From: Osedax fenrisi
Taxonomy: Eukaryota > Annelida > Polychaeta > Sabellida > Siboglinidae
DNA length: 64,000 nucleotides
NCBI GenBank assembly: GCA_964019155.1
Contig: OZ025243.1
Span: 23,468,944-23,532,943, forward strand
Direction of reading: 5' to 3'
The notes beneath the pieces were generated by a model. That model was not told the DNA's origin, searched no databases, and saw only the letters and a list, made by a program, of their open reading frames with translations. The first letter of the stretch is position 1, and each line of letters opens with the position of its first letter. Shown here one piece after another: positions 32,642-43,942 of this stretch. The position numbers and the translations under genes were made by a program.

Positions 32642-32868
32642 TAAAAATATATTTAAAATAGGTACATATATATATATTTATAAATACAAAAGTTTTTTAA
32701 ATAAGTTAATACAATTATTTGTTAATAATAATTTTTCTTTTAAAAATTACAATATAATAAAATTTCATATTTTGTTAAATATTATCAAATAATTGTATTA
32801 ACTTATTTAAAAAAAGTTTTGTATTTATAAATATATATATATATGTACCTATTTTAGATATATTTTTA
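32642..32868. mobile_element. Foldback/MITE with about 80-bp arms
   Basis: The left arm 32642-32721 (from taaaaatatatttaaaatag to aagttaatacaattatttg) and right arm 32786-32868 are near-perfect reverse complements, with a 64-base loop. High arm similarity suggests a fairly young palindromic MITE. Target duplication not resolvable. Confidence 0.65.
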
Positions 32869-33739
32869 ATAACGTAAATACATGTTTACTATAATTACAT
32901 TATTTGAATAATAAAGTTTCCTAATTATAATATAAAGTACATATTTTATAATACAGTACATTTATTATATAAATAAATTTTTAATAATGATAATTCAAAT
33001 AATAATATCAGAAATTAAAAAAAAATATATAATAGTGAAATTTACTATATGTTTAATAAACATTAATTATTGTAAATAGTTTATTTAAAAAAAGTCTCCA
33101 ACGAATGGGAAATAAGTATACTTAGATAATATTATACTATTAAATATATATTAAACATTAGTATAGAGAAAATGTTCTTATTAATTTATTATTTTAATAT
33201 TATATTTTATATACTTGATTTATGTTTTTAATAATATAACTATATTAATATTAAAAATATATTTAATATTTTAAATAATTAAAAAAGTATTGTATTATTA
33301 TAATTTCAATATTGTAAGTTGTTATATTATATATTATGACATTAATATATTAACGTATACTTTAAACTAACATCCTTTGATACACCTTTTATTTATATAA
33401 TCATCATTTAGATTAAATATTTCACGACAATTTACACATAGTCTATATAAACTTATATCTAAAAAAGATAGGTATTTTATTTAAATTAATGTATGTATTA
33501 ATTATGTTATATATTACTTATTTATTATTTATTATATATAAGAAATATTGTTAATAAACATAACATTTAACGAATACATTAAACGTTAAATAATAATAAT
33601 AAATAAATAATAATATATAATTTAAATTAATTATATTTTAATTGTATTATATATCATATATTCAATATATTTAAAAAATATGTCATATATATATTATACT
33701 AATTAATATAATATATTTTTATCTAGGGTATATATATTA
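32869..33739. other. AT-rich DNA without recognised genes
   Basis: Almost pure A/T. Presumed intergenic or intron of the minus-strand Cys-rich gene. Confidence 0.4.
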
Positions 33740-33861
33740 TTATTTTATTATTATAAGATAACATTTATCAGCAGTTAAATTGAATCCACTAAGTGGGCTT
33801 ACATTATTACAATAATCATTTTTACAAGTAGTTAATATTCCACAAACTACTGTATTATTTT
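33740..33861 (-). CDS. Candidate C-terminal exon of a Ly6/three-finger-like domain
   Basis: Minus-strand acceptor attattatccatag at 33862-33875 precedes an open frame to TAA at 33740-33742 that reads NNTVVCGILTTCKNDYCNN, then VSPLSGFNLTADKCYL. C..D.CN is the signature that closes Ly6/uPAR and related three-finger domains (usually CCxxDxCN; one Cys is missing here). With the N-terminal Cys-rich exon 1.3 kb upstream on the same strand, it looks like a small extracellular protein or receptor ectodomain. The splice phase between the two could not be settled. Confidence 0.4.
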
Positions 33862-34165
33862 CTATGGATAATAATGAATAAATATATATACATATTTCAA
33901 TTTCCTGTTATTTTTAAATTATCAAATATTTTGGTTAATATATATATTTGTGGATGCATTACATGATTAATATATGTAAGACAGTAGAATATATAAATTA
34001 AAAGTATAAAATAAAATGTATTTTTACACAATTATAAAAAGTACATATTATATTCCAAAGACCAATGATATAATATAACATATAGTATATACATTCACAT
34101 ACAATAATTATATAATTAAGGATAATTATGCAACATTTAGTTTTATTTTATATTCACGAGAATTA

Positions 34166-34217
<52 letters not shown>

Positions 34218-35005
34218 GATAGATAATATACTGGTTAATTTAGTTACGTTTATTTAAATATTAATTATTTATATAATATAATATTTGATATTAACTCATA
34301 GTGTAATTTGCACATATTTCTATCGATACCTTATATGATCTACTAGGTAAGCAGCCTCTTTCGATAAATACCTATTATTAATATAATGAGAAATATTAAA
34401 ATATAATTGTTTACATATTTTTAATATTACGTAATAACTATATTTTTAATATTTTGTAATACTAACAGTATTCATAATTTATATTATAATCAATCTACTT
34501 GAAATTATCATGTAATATATTGATTTAATTGAACAATGAAAAATAATATTAATCAATGTTCAACTGGAATACTCTATAGAGTCAGTATACTGACTTTTAA
34601 TAATCATAATAAACAATCTAATTTTACATTTAATATAAGTTATTATAAATATTAAAAACGAAAATATAGTTGTAACCGTTATTAATTAACCATGAGGGAT
34701 TTTATAAATACATATAATCATATTATGCATAATAAAATTATATATATTTAACAAATAGTTGATTCATCATGAGCATGCTGGGTGGCACGAAAGGGAATTC
34801 ATGCATTTATATATGTTAACCAACGCACAATGTGCGTCGCACATGTGTATGTTATCTTAAATATATAAAAATATATAAAATACATTTATAAAAACAATTA
34901 AACATAACTTCCAAAAAATAATCATATATAAAATAAATCTAATATATATAAACAACAATTTAAATTATTTATGTTTTTTAAATTTTACATTTTTCACATC
35001 TATTA
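33862..35005. other. AT-rich presumed intron
   Basis: Separates the two Cys-rich exons. Contains an AT run at 34167-34214 and, near 34770-34850, a patch with catgagcatgctgggtggca and caacgcacaatgtgcgtcgcac, an inverted dyad. No ORF. Confidence 0.4.
34167..34214. repeat. (AT)n microsatellite
   Basis: Uninterrupted AT run inside the presumed intron. Confidence 0.9.
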
Positions 35006-35122
35006 TTACTGATTATTACGCACACACACCCACAGTGTGGGTCCCATACACAAATATATATATATATAAATATATATATATATTTTATATTTAATATTAT
35101 ATTTAATATAATAAAATCTAAC

Positions 35123-35330
35123 AGCATTTATTTTATCTTTTGAAGTTTCAATATAAGTTGTATTTACAATATATTTAATAAATGTTTTACACTGTTCATT
35201 TATTCCACATATTTCAGAATAGCTATTATTATGAATATATAAACATGTTGTATTAATAGTATTAATAGTAGACATGTGATATACTTTTAGCATTGTTTTA
35301 CATTTGAAACACACCACACCGTATCTATTT
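35123..35330 (-). CDS. Candidate N-terminal exon of a Ly6/three-finger-like domain
   Basis: The minus-strand frame starts behind an acceptor-like ttaaaatag at about 35331 and reads YGVVCFKCKTMLKVYHMS, then TTCLYIHNNSYSEICGINEQ and CKTFIKYI. A first CxxC pair followed by spaced single Cys residues matches the opening half of three-finger (Ly6/uPAR/activin-receptor-like) domains, and N-T-T gives glycosylation sites. Donors gtaaat (after KYI) or gttaga (after INA) could end it. A signal-peptide exon would be expected upstream but the Gypsy element starts 75 bases away, perhaps separating them. Family assignment rests on Cys spacing alone. Confidence 0.4.
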
Positions 35331-35366
35331 TAACAAATGGTAAACATTATATAACTATATATTTAT

Positions 35367-35407
<41 letters not shown>

Positions 35408-35408
<1 letters not shown>

Positions 35409-35970
35409 GTAGTATGGTATACTAGTGGTAATTATGATAGAATGTAGTATGGTATACTAGTGGTAATTATGATAGAATGTATGTGTGTATATATGTGGGA
35501 ATGAGAAATGTGAACATTATTATGTAATATAGAAATGGATGTTTTTGGTAATGTACAATTATAATTATAACTGTTGATTGGAATTAGATTTGATTTTATA
35601 TTTGTAAAGAAGGGGGCGTGGCGTCTGATAGATTAACTGTTTTTATATATTAAATGTTGTTATTCGAATGCCTGGATGACAGGATATTTATAAATTGCTA
35701 CAGTGAATGCTTACACTCGATGCAACACAGTCGTATAACATCATTTACATCATCTACTAGGAATTATTGTTTTAACATTATTAACGTTAACATTATATAT
35801 TATATTATATATATTAATATCTGTTGATACTAAAAGGTAACGTAATGACTTGTAAATATAATTCAATATTAATATGTATAATACCCATGTTTATAGTACG
35901 GGGTTCTTGTTCTCTTCGTAATAAAACGTATAACCTGATTGTGAACTATCTTTGCGGAAACGCGACAACA
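35408..35970 (+). repeat. 5' LTR of Gypsy element
   Basis: Begins tgtagtatggtatac and ends gcgacaaca. The first 35-base unit (tgtagtatggtatactagtg followed by gtaattatgatagaa) is tandemly duplicated at the LTR start. A tatttataaa TATA-like box lies at about 35683, with GC-rich gggggcgtggcgt upstream at 35611, fitting Pol II promoter function. Short frames near 35824 belong to the transcribed leader and are not genes. Confidence 0.85.
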
Positions 35971-35988
35971 TTGGTGACAGCGGCGAAC
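35971..35988 (+). promoter_or_regulatory. Primer binding site (putative)
   Basis: ttggtgacagcggcgaac follows the 5' LTR directly, the place where the tRNA primer anneals. The TGGTGAC start resembles other Ty3/Gypsy primer sites; the tRNA is not identified. Confidence 0.55.
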
Positions 35989-36142
35989 AACAGCACGTAC
36001 GATTTGGAGACATTAAAGAAAACCCCGGCTTATGTTAGTTAATCTATTAGATAGACACGCCCGCTTATTTTTTAATAAAAAAAAGTTCTGAATGACTAAG
36101 TGTGGTGTGTGTATGTGAATGATATTAAGATCTGGTAAAGTC

Positions 36143-36925
36143 ATGGATATTAAGGATAGTGTGAAAGTAATTAAGGGAAATAGTAGTGATATGTCATATG
36201 TGAAGTTAGAAAAGTTTGATGGTAGTACAGAAGTAGGTAGATGGATACGAGAGTTAAATTAATGTGTAAGATTAAAGGGAATAAATGATAGTGAGGCTGC
36301 ATCCTTTGCTTGCTATCACGTGATAGGTGCAGCAAAGATTTACTTAGTAATGATGTTAGGAGAAGATATGACGGATATTATAAAAATAAAGGAAAGTCTA
36401 AGAGATAGATATGCATCGAGTAAATCTAAAGGCGAGATGATTTATTCGATAATGGCTAGGAAGCAAGGGGATACCGAAAGTGTTAGTAAGTTCATAGATG
36501 GGCTTTTAGAATTAGGCATGGAGTTAAAAGTAGTAGATGGGAGCTGGGAGGAGGTCATAATTGAAAGTATAAAACATAATTTAAAATCTGTAGAGTTAAG
36601 AAGGAGTATGATTTTGCTTGGGAAGTCATCGATTAAGGATCTTAGGAGGGTTGCAGTAAAATGGAAAAAGGAAGGTGAAGAATTAGCGGAAGAGGTGTGT
36701 TATAAGGTAGAGGATAGAGATATAGATAGGTCGAGGGAAAATAACTTAGAAGAGAAATTAAGGAAGTTAGAGTTAACTAATAGGGAATGGGAAGGGAGGT
36801 ATCGTGCACTAGAATCGAGTATGAATAGAAGAAGTAGAGTAGAAATAGTATGTTTCAAATGTGGGAAGCAGGGGCATATCTCAAGATGGTGTAGGAGTAA
36901 TTTAAACACGAATGCTCTGCATTAA
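36143..36925 (+). pseudogene. gag: Gypsy gag with CCHC zinc knuckle, one early stop
   Basis: ATG at 36143 opens the frame. TAA at 36260-36262 interrupts it at codon 40, and the same frame then runs to TAA at 36923. It contains capsid-like helices (MTDIIKIKESLRDRY, ESVSKFIDGLLELGMELK) and a basic coiled-coil stretch. Near the end is CFKCGKQGHISRWC at about 36852-36893, a perfect C-x2-C-x4-H-x4-C nucleic-acid-binding knuckle. Gag would form the particle shell and package element RNA. Capsid processing would need the protease encoded downstream in another frame. Confidence 0.8.
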
Positions 36926-36966
36926 GCGGGTCGAGTAGAGCAATTAGAGATACCCGCAGAGAGAGG

Positions 36967-37686
36967 TTGAGAGGTCAGTTAGTTGGGAATAGAAGGGAGG
37001 TTATGGTAATGGTGAAAGGACAGCGAATACAGTGTCTTGTAGATAGTGGGAGTCAGGTATCGATCTTACCATTAAGTTTTTTTAATAAATTGAAAGATAC
37101 ACGGTTTAATGGAAAACTACCATGGTTAACTATTAAGGCCGCTAATGAGGGATTAATACCGTATCTAGGGTATTTTGAAACTAATGTAATGATAGAGGGC
37201 CGTACGATAGAGGAAGTAGGATTTTTATTAGTGGACAATGAACAGTTGAGAATAATTGGAATGAATATAATTGGGAAACTACAGAATGATAGGATAAGTG
37301 ATAGATTAGGGGAAGTAATGGTAAAAAATGAGGAGATAAGTAATAGGATACTTATAGAAAATGGAGTAATGGTGATAAAGAGTGAGGATTATTGGTTAGA
37401 TGGATTAGTAGGAATAAGTGATGTAGTAATCAAAGGGAAATTAAGAGCAGTATTAAAAAGTAGGGAGAAAGCTTTCGCAAAGAAAGGGTAAAATTTATCA
37501 GAATCGAGGGCAGGGTTACATCATATTAGAACGATAGACAATGTACCTGTGAATTCGGGGTATAGGAGAATACCTCCGGCACAACTTCAACAAGTTAAGG
37601 ATCATTTAGAGAGTTTATTGAGAGAGGGTATTATTGAACCGTCTGAAAGTAACTACTGTAGTCCTATGGTGATTGTAAAAAAAAAT
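36967..37686 (+). pseudogene. pol: Gypsy retropepsin and start of reverse transcriptase
   Basis: The frame starts about 40 bases after gag in a different phase. LVDSGSQVSILP at about 37036-37071 holds the D-S-G catalytic triad of an aspartic protease. TAA at 37489-37491 is an in-frame stop, after which the same frame goes on with the N-terminal part of the polymerase (YRRIPPAQLQQVKDHLES, LREGIIEPSES, SPMVIVKK). The frame is lost in the A run at 37677-37685, where one base appears to be missing. The protease would cleave Gag and Pol. Confidence 0.8.
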
Positions 37687-39536
37687 CAGGAGACATTCGT
37701 TTATGTATAGATTATAGAAAGTTAAATTGTAAAACTATAAGAGATACTTATCCTTTACGAAGGGTAGATGACCTATTGGATATCGTTGCGGGTAAAAAGT
37801 ATTATACTTCATTAGACCTTAAATCTGCGTACAATCAGATTCCAGTTGTTAGGGAGGACCAGCATAAAACTGCATTTATTTCGCCCTTGGGTCTATATCA
37901 ATTTGTCAGAATGCCATTTGGGTTAATCAATGCACCGGCAACGTTTCAGAGAATCATGATTAACCTGTTTAGAGATAATACATTTGAGAACGTAGTTTGC
38001 TATTTAGACGATATTGTAATATTTTCGGATAATGTTGACCAGCATGTAGAGACAATAGATAGGGTGTTAAGTAAACTAGAAGAGGTAGGGCTGAAGTTAA
38101 ACGTGGACAAATGTAAGTTTTTTAAGAGTAAAATATTATTCTTAGGTCATAAGGTGTCAGAAAGGGGATTGGAGGCAGATGATGAAAAACTAAAGGCAGT
38201 AAGGGATTGGCCTACACCTAAGTCACTAAGGGAAGTAAGGACACTATTAGGATTTTGCTCTTATTATCGTAAATTTGTAAAGGGATTTTCGGGAATAGTG
38301 GCTCCATTAAATAAGTTAATAGTAGAGGTGAATGAGAAGGAGAGTAAGCCAGTTTCGAGGAGAAGGAGTAAGGGCGTAAACGTAGAGTGGAACACAGAAT
38401 GTGACCAGGCATTTACTAAACTAAAGACAGCATTATGCTCGTCACCTATATTAGTGGTACCGAATTGGGATGAGAAGTTTATCGTAGAAACTGATGCATC
38501 TGCGAGTGGGTTGGGGGCTGTATTAAGTCAGATAGTGGGTAAATATGAGAAAAGAGTAGTAGCGTACGCTAGTAGATCGTTACGCCGAGGAGAACAGAAT
38601 AAGTCGAATTATTCTTCTAAAAAATTAGAATTTTTTGCAGTGGTATGGGCGATTACTGAGAAGTTTAGTTACTATTTAAGGGGTAGTAGTTGTGTTGTAA
38701 TTACTGATAACTCAGCCGTATCATATATTAGTCATAAAAAAGAATTGACGTCATTAGAACAAAGATGGATGGCTAGATTAGCTGATTATGATATTACCTA
38801 TAAGTATAGACCTGGAAAAGAAAATGTGGTAGCCGATGCATTATCAAGAGTAAGAAATATAGGAAATGGAGATACAGAGATCAAGGAGTATGATGATGAT
38901 GAGGTAGAGTTAGGGTTAGTGGAAACGGTACCCATGATGGAGAGAGATAAATTAAGAATCGAGCAGAATAATGACAGTGTTATTCGCAAAGCACTATTAA
39001 TTGCAAGTAAGAATGGATACGTGGGTAGATTAGTAGTTAGAGATGGAGTTCTGTATGAGAAAAGGGAAGGATATGATGACAGGTTAATGGTACCAAGTAG
39101 TCTAGTAGGAGAGGTGTTAAGAGGAGCTCATGAGGATAATGGTCACCAGGGTATAGAAAGGACAACTCAAAAAATAAATGAAATGTATACGTGGATAGGC
39201 AAATATAGGGACATTAGGTCATACATTAGGAGGTGTGAGACGTGTAGTAAAGCTAAAGAATTATGCAAGAAGCCTAAGATAAGAATGGGGAGTTTGTCAG
39301 CAAAAAAACCTTTGGCTATATTATTTATAGATTTTATGACCGTTGATAAAGCTAGTGATGGCAGAGAAAGCATACTCGTTATGTCAGATGCATATACCAA
39401 ATACACGAAAGCAATACCTACCAGAGATCAAACGGCGTTAACGGTGGCAAAAGTAATAATGAATGAATGGATTTTTAATTTTGGAGTACCCGATAGAATC
39501 CATTCGGATCAAGGCAGAAATTTATGTCTTCATTAA
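37687..39536 (+). pseudogene. pol: Gypsy reverse transcriptase, RNase H and integrase (main part)
   Basis: Continuous frame of about 600 codons. The reverse transcriptase shows LCIDYRKLN, TSLDLKSAYNQIPV, RMPFGLINAPATFQR and catalytic YLDD at 38001-38012, then FLGHKVS and LLGFCSYYRKFV. RNase H shows ETDASASGLGAVLSQ, SSKKLEFFAVVWA and ITDNSAVSY, and ends ADALSR. Integrase has the HHCC finger (H...H in HEDNGHQGIE, then CETCSKAK), the first catalytic Asp in FIDFMT and the second in HSDQG. The frame ends at TAA 39534-39536 after a one-base deletion in a T run near 39522. Order of domains is that of Ty3/Gypsy elements. Confidence 0.9.
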
Positions 39537-40111
39537 TAAAGTAGTTATGCGGACTATTCGGAATAGAACAGAGTAATACAACACCGTATCATCCAATGGG
39601 AAATGGGCAGGTAGAGAGGATGAATCGTACGATTCAAAATTTACTAAGGACATTAAGTGTGAATGAGAAAAAAAAATGGCCTTCACACTTGAATAAATTG
39701 ACATACGTATATAATCGTACCCCGCATGCAGTAACTGGTTACTCGCCATTTTATTTGATGTTTATGAGGAAAGAAAAGTTGTTAGTTGATCGGAAATTAG
39801 GAGGGATAACGGAATATGAGGGTAGTGATTGGGTAGAGGATACGCGGTGTAAGATGAAAGAGGTAGAACGAATAGTTAGGGAGAGTAGTAATATGGAACA
39901 AATTGTAGATATGAAATATGATACATTAGAGATAGGAGATATAGTTAGAGTAAAGAATAGAGTTTTAGGAAGAAGGAAGTTACAGAATAGTTGGGGTGAT
40001 AAGAAGTGGACAGTGATAGAAAAGCTTGGCGATAATGCGGTTTATCGCATTAAGAATAATGAGTGTATTAAGTGTGAGAATTTAATGAATCTGAAGAGAG
40101 TGAATGAATAA
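39537..40111 (+). pseudogene. pol: Gypsy integrase C-terminal part
   Basis: Rejoins the integrase frame after the deletion; TAG at about 39541-39543 is an additional nonsense codon. TPYHPMGNGQVERMNRTIQN at about 39578-39637 holds the third catalytic residue (Glu in QVE). VTGYSPFYLMFMRK and a basic C-terminal SH3-like segment (GDIVRVKNRV, WTVIEKLGDNAVYRIK) follow. Ends TAA at 40109-40111. Confidence 0.85.
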
Positions 40112-40145
40112 TTGTGGTGTGGAGGAATTTTTTAGTAGGGGTGAA

Positions 40146-40702
40146 TGTAGTATGGTATACTATTGGTAATTATGATAGAATGTAGTATGGTATACTAGTG
40201 GTAATTATGATAGAATGTATGTGTGTATATATGTGGGAATGAGAAATGTGAACATTATTATGTAATATAGAAATGGATGTTTTTGGTAATGTACAATTAT
40301 AATTATAACTGTTGATTGGAATTAGATTTGATTTTATATTTGTAAAGAAGGGGGCGTGGCGTCTGATAGATTAACTGTTTTTATATATTAAATGTTGTTA
40401 TTCGAATGCCTGGATGACAGGATATTTATAAATTGCTACAGTGAATGCTTACACTCGATGCAACACAGTCGTATAAAATCATTTACATTATCTACTACGA
40501 ATTATTGTTTTAACATTATTAACGTTAACATTATATATTATATTATATATATTAATATCTGTTGATACTAAAAGGTAACGTAATGACTTGTAAATATAAT
40601 TCAATATTAATATGTATAATACCCATGTCTATAGTACGGGGTTCTTGTTCTCTTCGTAATAAAACGTATAACCTGATTGTGAACTATCTTTGCGGAAACG
40701 CG

Positions 40703-40708
<6 letters not shown>
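40146..40708 (+). repeat. 3' LTR of Gypsy element
   Basis: 563 bases, same length as the 5' LTR, with about five substitutions seen by eye (for example tactagtgg/tactattgg and catctactagg/tatctactacg). Preceded by agtaggggtgaa, a weak polypurine tract. Followed at 40709 by an AT microsatellite in the insertion site. Confidence 0.85.
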
Positions 40709-40738
<30 letters not shown>

Positions 40739-40740
<2 letters not shown>

Positions 40741-41407
40741 CCTATTATACTCTACTGATACCTATATTTTATTGGTGGTACATCAACATTTACCACGCTC
40801 TTCTATGGCATTTGAACATGGTCCAAATGAATACTATCCTTTAAGATGCTCACTCATTATCGAATTCCTATTTTATGATTGTATCACTCCCCTCTATCAC
40901 GCCCATTTCATACATTCTGCCCGGTATGAAGATTGTGATTGATATCGAAATGAGTCTCCTTCCTCTCGGCCCACTAATCTACTCGATCGCCATTATCTCC
41001 TATAAATGCAGCTTAATCCCGTAATGTACTTATACACTATACCCCTACCTCCACTACTTTATCATCATCTACCATACCTCACGTGATATCTATATATTCC
41101 ATAACATAGCTTATTAATAATGTATTTAATTTACCACATTGGAAATATCCACGCATTAGATTCGAGTTTATATTTTATAATAACCATCTTGTAAGCTCCT
41201 CATGTAACACTATCGCCACGTCACTTACGGAATGTGACCATTGCCGTAAGTCGCTTTGCCAATCATGTTCCAAACTCCACAAATCTACCCTTAACAAAAT
41301 GACTGCCCTCCAAAAATCTGGTTTCTACTGGTTTTACCAACTGTAGAACTGACTCTAGACCGTCCCAACGTAAGATACTCTCCAATAGCTCCTCCCAAAC
41401 TTCTCCC
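40739..41407 (+). pseudogene. CR1/L2-type LINE 5' region and PHD-like finger of ORF1
   Basis: C-rich, G-poor plus strand begins directly after the AT run. At about 41196-41338 a frame encodes CDHCRKSLCQSCSKLHKS and then MTALQKSGFYWF, a Cys/His pattern like the PHD-type zinc finger at the start of CR1-group ORF1 proteins. A frame change near 41340 is needed to join it to the frame at 41408, which then reads continuously. The true ORF1 start is therefore upstream of 41408, and this copy is broken. Confidence 0.5.
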
Positions 41408-42352
41408 ATGAGCTCACCTCCCATCTTTAACAATCACTCCCCTGCACCTGCACTACCACAACCCACTTTTTCTACATCTTCACCGCTCACCCCACCACCC
41501 AACCCTTCATCCCAAACTATATCAGAGTCCATACCCCAGTCACCCCACAACTCATCCACTGTTCCTACCATCCTTACTATACCCACTCGCCTATCCCCTG
41601 TTGCCACTAAACGATTACAATCCATCACTTCCATAGCTAAACCCCCCTCGTTTAATAACCTTCACCGCTCATGCATACCTCCCTTACTCCACCCCAAATC
41701 TGATAAAATTGCATGGAAAAGAATTAATAATCCCCCCAATACTCCACTTATTAACTTTCTTGTCGGTAAATTACCAACTCATTTTAGACCAGTCCCTAAT
41801 CCATCTTCCACTACCAACCATTACTCACCTAACCACCCATCCCCCTTTTCTGTAGTTATTGAGCATATTAAACCATCCGAAAAATCTCGTGAATTTCCTC
41901 TAGAATTACTCACTTACATCAATATACCTACACATGCTCTAAAATCATATAATTTTTCTAATGCAACTGTTATTATTTTCTTTAATACACCAAGTCAGTG
42001 TTCCTACTTTTACTCCAAAATTCCATTCATCCGCAGTAACTCAATATACAATCACCTATACATTCGTGCTGAACGATCTATCACTGAGCGAACACATGGT
42101 AGAGTTCTTTTCCATGCAACAAAATCTAACCTATAGGCTATAGCCCCATCTAATGTCAAATGTACCTTCAATGACTACACTAACTCCTTTGAACTTCGTC
42201 ATTTGACCAACTCCAAGATATACTGGAATAAGAACCCAATTTATATATCAAATGACACATACAATACATGGTCTAAATCCTACAATGCATATAGATTAAA
42301 TACCAATTCACTGAATTCATCAATCAGTAATTCACACCAATCTTCACAATGA
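41408..42352 (+). pseudogene. CR1/L2-type LINE ORF1, C-terminal part
   Basis: Frame begins MSSPPIFNNHSPAPALPQPT, a Pro/Ser/Thr-rich linker, followed by a more globular part (KIAWKRINNPPNTPLINFL, FSVVIEHIKPSEKSREFP). TAG at 42134-42136 interrupts it but the same frame continues (KCTFNDYTNSFELRHL, KIYWNKNPIYIS) to TGA at about 42350. ORF1 proteins of this group bind element RNA. The stop and the upstream frame change make it non-functional. Confidence 0.65.
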
Positions 42353-42437
42353 CATTCAACCACTTCTATTCCACCATTATCTCAAACCAATCACCAATCT
42401 CCACTTTCACCACTATCTGCACAACCTATAACATCTA

Positions 42438-43430
42438 GTGAATCACAACTATCACAGAAACCTACTATCCTCATCACATATACTGTCATATATATCTTCA
42501 TCACCAACATTATTACCCTCAACTAAACGTTTATCTTCTTCTCCATTACTAAAGGTATCAACACTTAACGCTTGTTCCATTAGAAATAAATTAGATATTA
42601 TTTTAAATATATTTCATGATACTAAGATAGATATTTTATGTATAACAGAAACTTGGCTTTCTATCAAGGATCTACCCATAATTGCATCCCTTAATACCCC
42701 AACTACTAACTTTATTCACCTACCACGCCCCGGCCCACACTATGGTGGCGGTGTCGGTGTGCTATATTAAAATGCCTTGAAATTAATACAGTCAAGTGAC
42801 CTATCACTTGATAATTCAGAAGCCTTCTCATGTACCTTTCACCCTCCTAAATCAAAACCAATTACAATTATAACAATTTATAGACCTCCTAATAATTCAA
42901 TTCCTTACTTCATCGATGAAATTGACAACCTATTGTCTATGATCTCCACCAACAGTATACTACTTGGTGATTTCAATATACCAATTTTACCAAACTCACA
43001 TAATTCAAATAAATTTATTAATATCATAAATTGTCATAATTTCTTACAACATGTCAAGTCTTCCACACATTCATCTGGAAACATATTAGACCTAATTATA
43101 TCTAACACATCTTCGAATATAATTTCTAATACTAATGTTCATAGTTTAATCACTGACCACCACCTTGTTAGCTGCTCCCTACATATCCCTAAACCAATCA
43201 GACCATCCAAGAAAGTTCAATACAGAAAATTAGATAATATAAATATTGCTAATTTTATAAATGACTTCAACATTTTGTACAACAATATAACAGATTCATC
43301 TCATATAGACAGCTTTGATAGTAACCTTAGTCTTGTCCTAGATAAACATGCCCCTATTATCACTAAAACTTATACAGCTCGACATAATACGTTATGGTTC
43401 AATAATTCGTTACACACAGCAAAACGCTAA
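42438..43430 (+). pseudogene. CR1/L2-type LINE endonuclease domain, broken
   Basis: APE-type endonuclease motifs run in order: STLNACSIRNK, DILCITETWLS, GGGVGVLY, then TAA at 42768-42770. The frame resumes at 42777 with TIITIYRPPNN, ILLGDFNIPIL, GNILDLIIS and LITDHHLVSC. Another TAA follows at 43428. A nick made by this domain would prime reverse transcription, but the stops preclude activity here. Confidence 0.8.
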
Positions 43431-43942
43431 CTTAGAATTAAAGAAAGGAATTGGCTAAAATCCAAAAGCTCAAATGATTTAAATATGTTTAAACATTCAC
43501 TTTCTAATTATAGAAAATTAATAAAAACTGCTAAAAATAAATATTACATAGATCAAATTAAATCAGCTGGAAAAGATACTAAGAAATTATTTAGAATATC
43601 GTCAACACTACTAGGAAAACTGACAAAACGAATACTGCCTGATAACTCCCCTTTAACTAATGCGACTAACTTTGAATCTTACTTTTACATAAAAACATCA
43701 TCAATTATAGATACTCTCTCCCTCGACCCTGCATCCCACCAATATCAAGCCCAATATACTCATTTTCCACTTTTTCATTACCAACCATTATCAATATCAA
43801 TAATCTTTTATTAACAGTTAAATCTACATGTAAACTAGACCCAATTCCATTATGATTATTACATTCTCTTTCGTCCCTTCTTTCTCCATTCTACAAAAAA
43901 ATTATCGATCGCTCACTAACTGCAGGTATCTTCCCATCCCAC
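43431..43942 (+). pseudogene. LINE ORF2 linker, broken
   Basis: Frame remnants continue the protein between endonuclease and reverse transcriptase (FKHSLSNYRKLIKTAKNKYY, KLFRISSTLLGK). Several stops and a frame change are present before the polymerase resumes at 43943. Confidence 0.6.

Larger units (their letters stand above)
35408..40708 (+). mobile_element. Ty3/Gypsy LTR retrotransposon, full length
   Basis: Two 563-base LTRs (TG...CA) flank gag, protease, reverse transcriptase, RNase H and integrase in Ty3/Gypsy order. The element sits in an AT microsatellite, so the target duplication (tatata-like on both sides) is ambiguous. I count about five differences between the LTRs, implying a recent insertion, yet the coding region has two in-frame stops upstream, two one-base deletions in homopolymers and a further nonsense codon. 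It may have been mobilised by proteins from another copy, or some breaks may be read errors. Confidence 0.9.

Noticed and set aside
35824..36042. Frame of 72 codons at the 5' LTR end
   Set aside because: It lies in the LTR and leader; the same frame occurs in the 3' LTR and there runs into an AT microsatellite, so it is not a gene.
40562..40942. 126-codon frame across the 3' LTR and LINE leader
   Set aside because: It joins two unrelated elements through an AT run.
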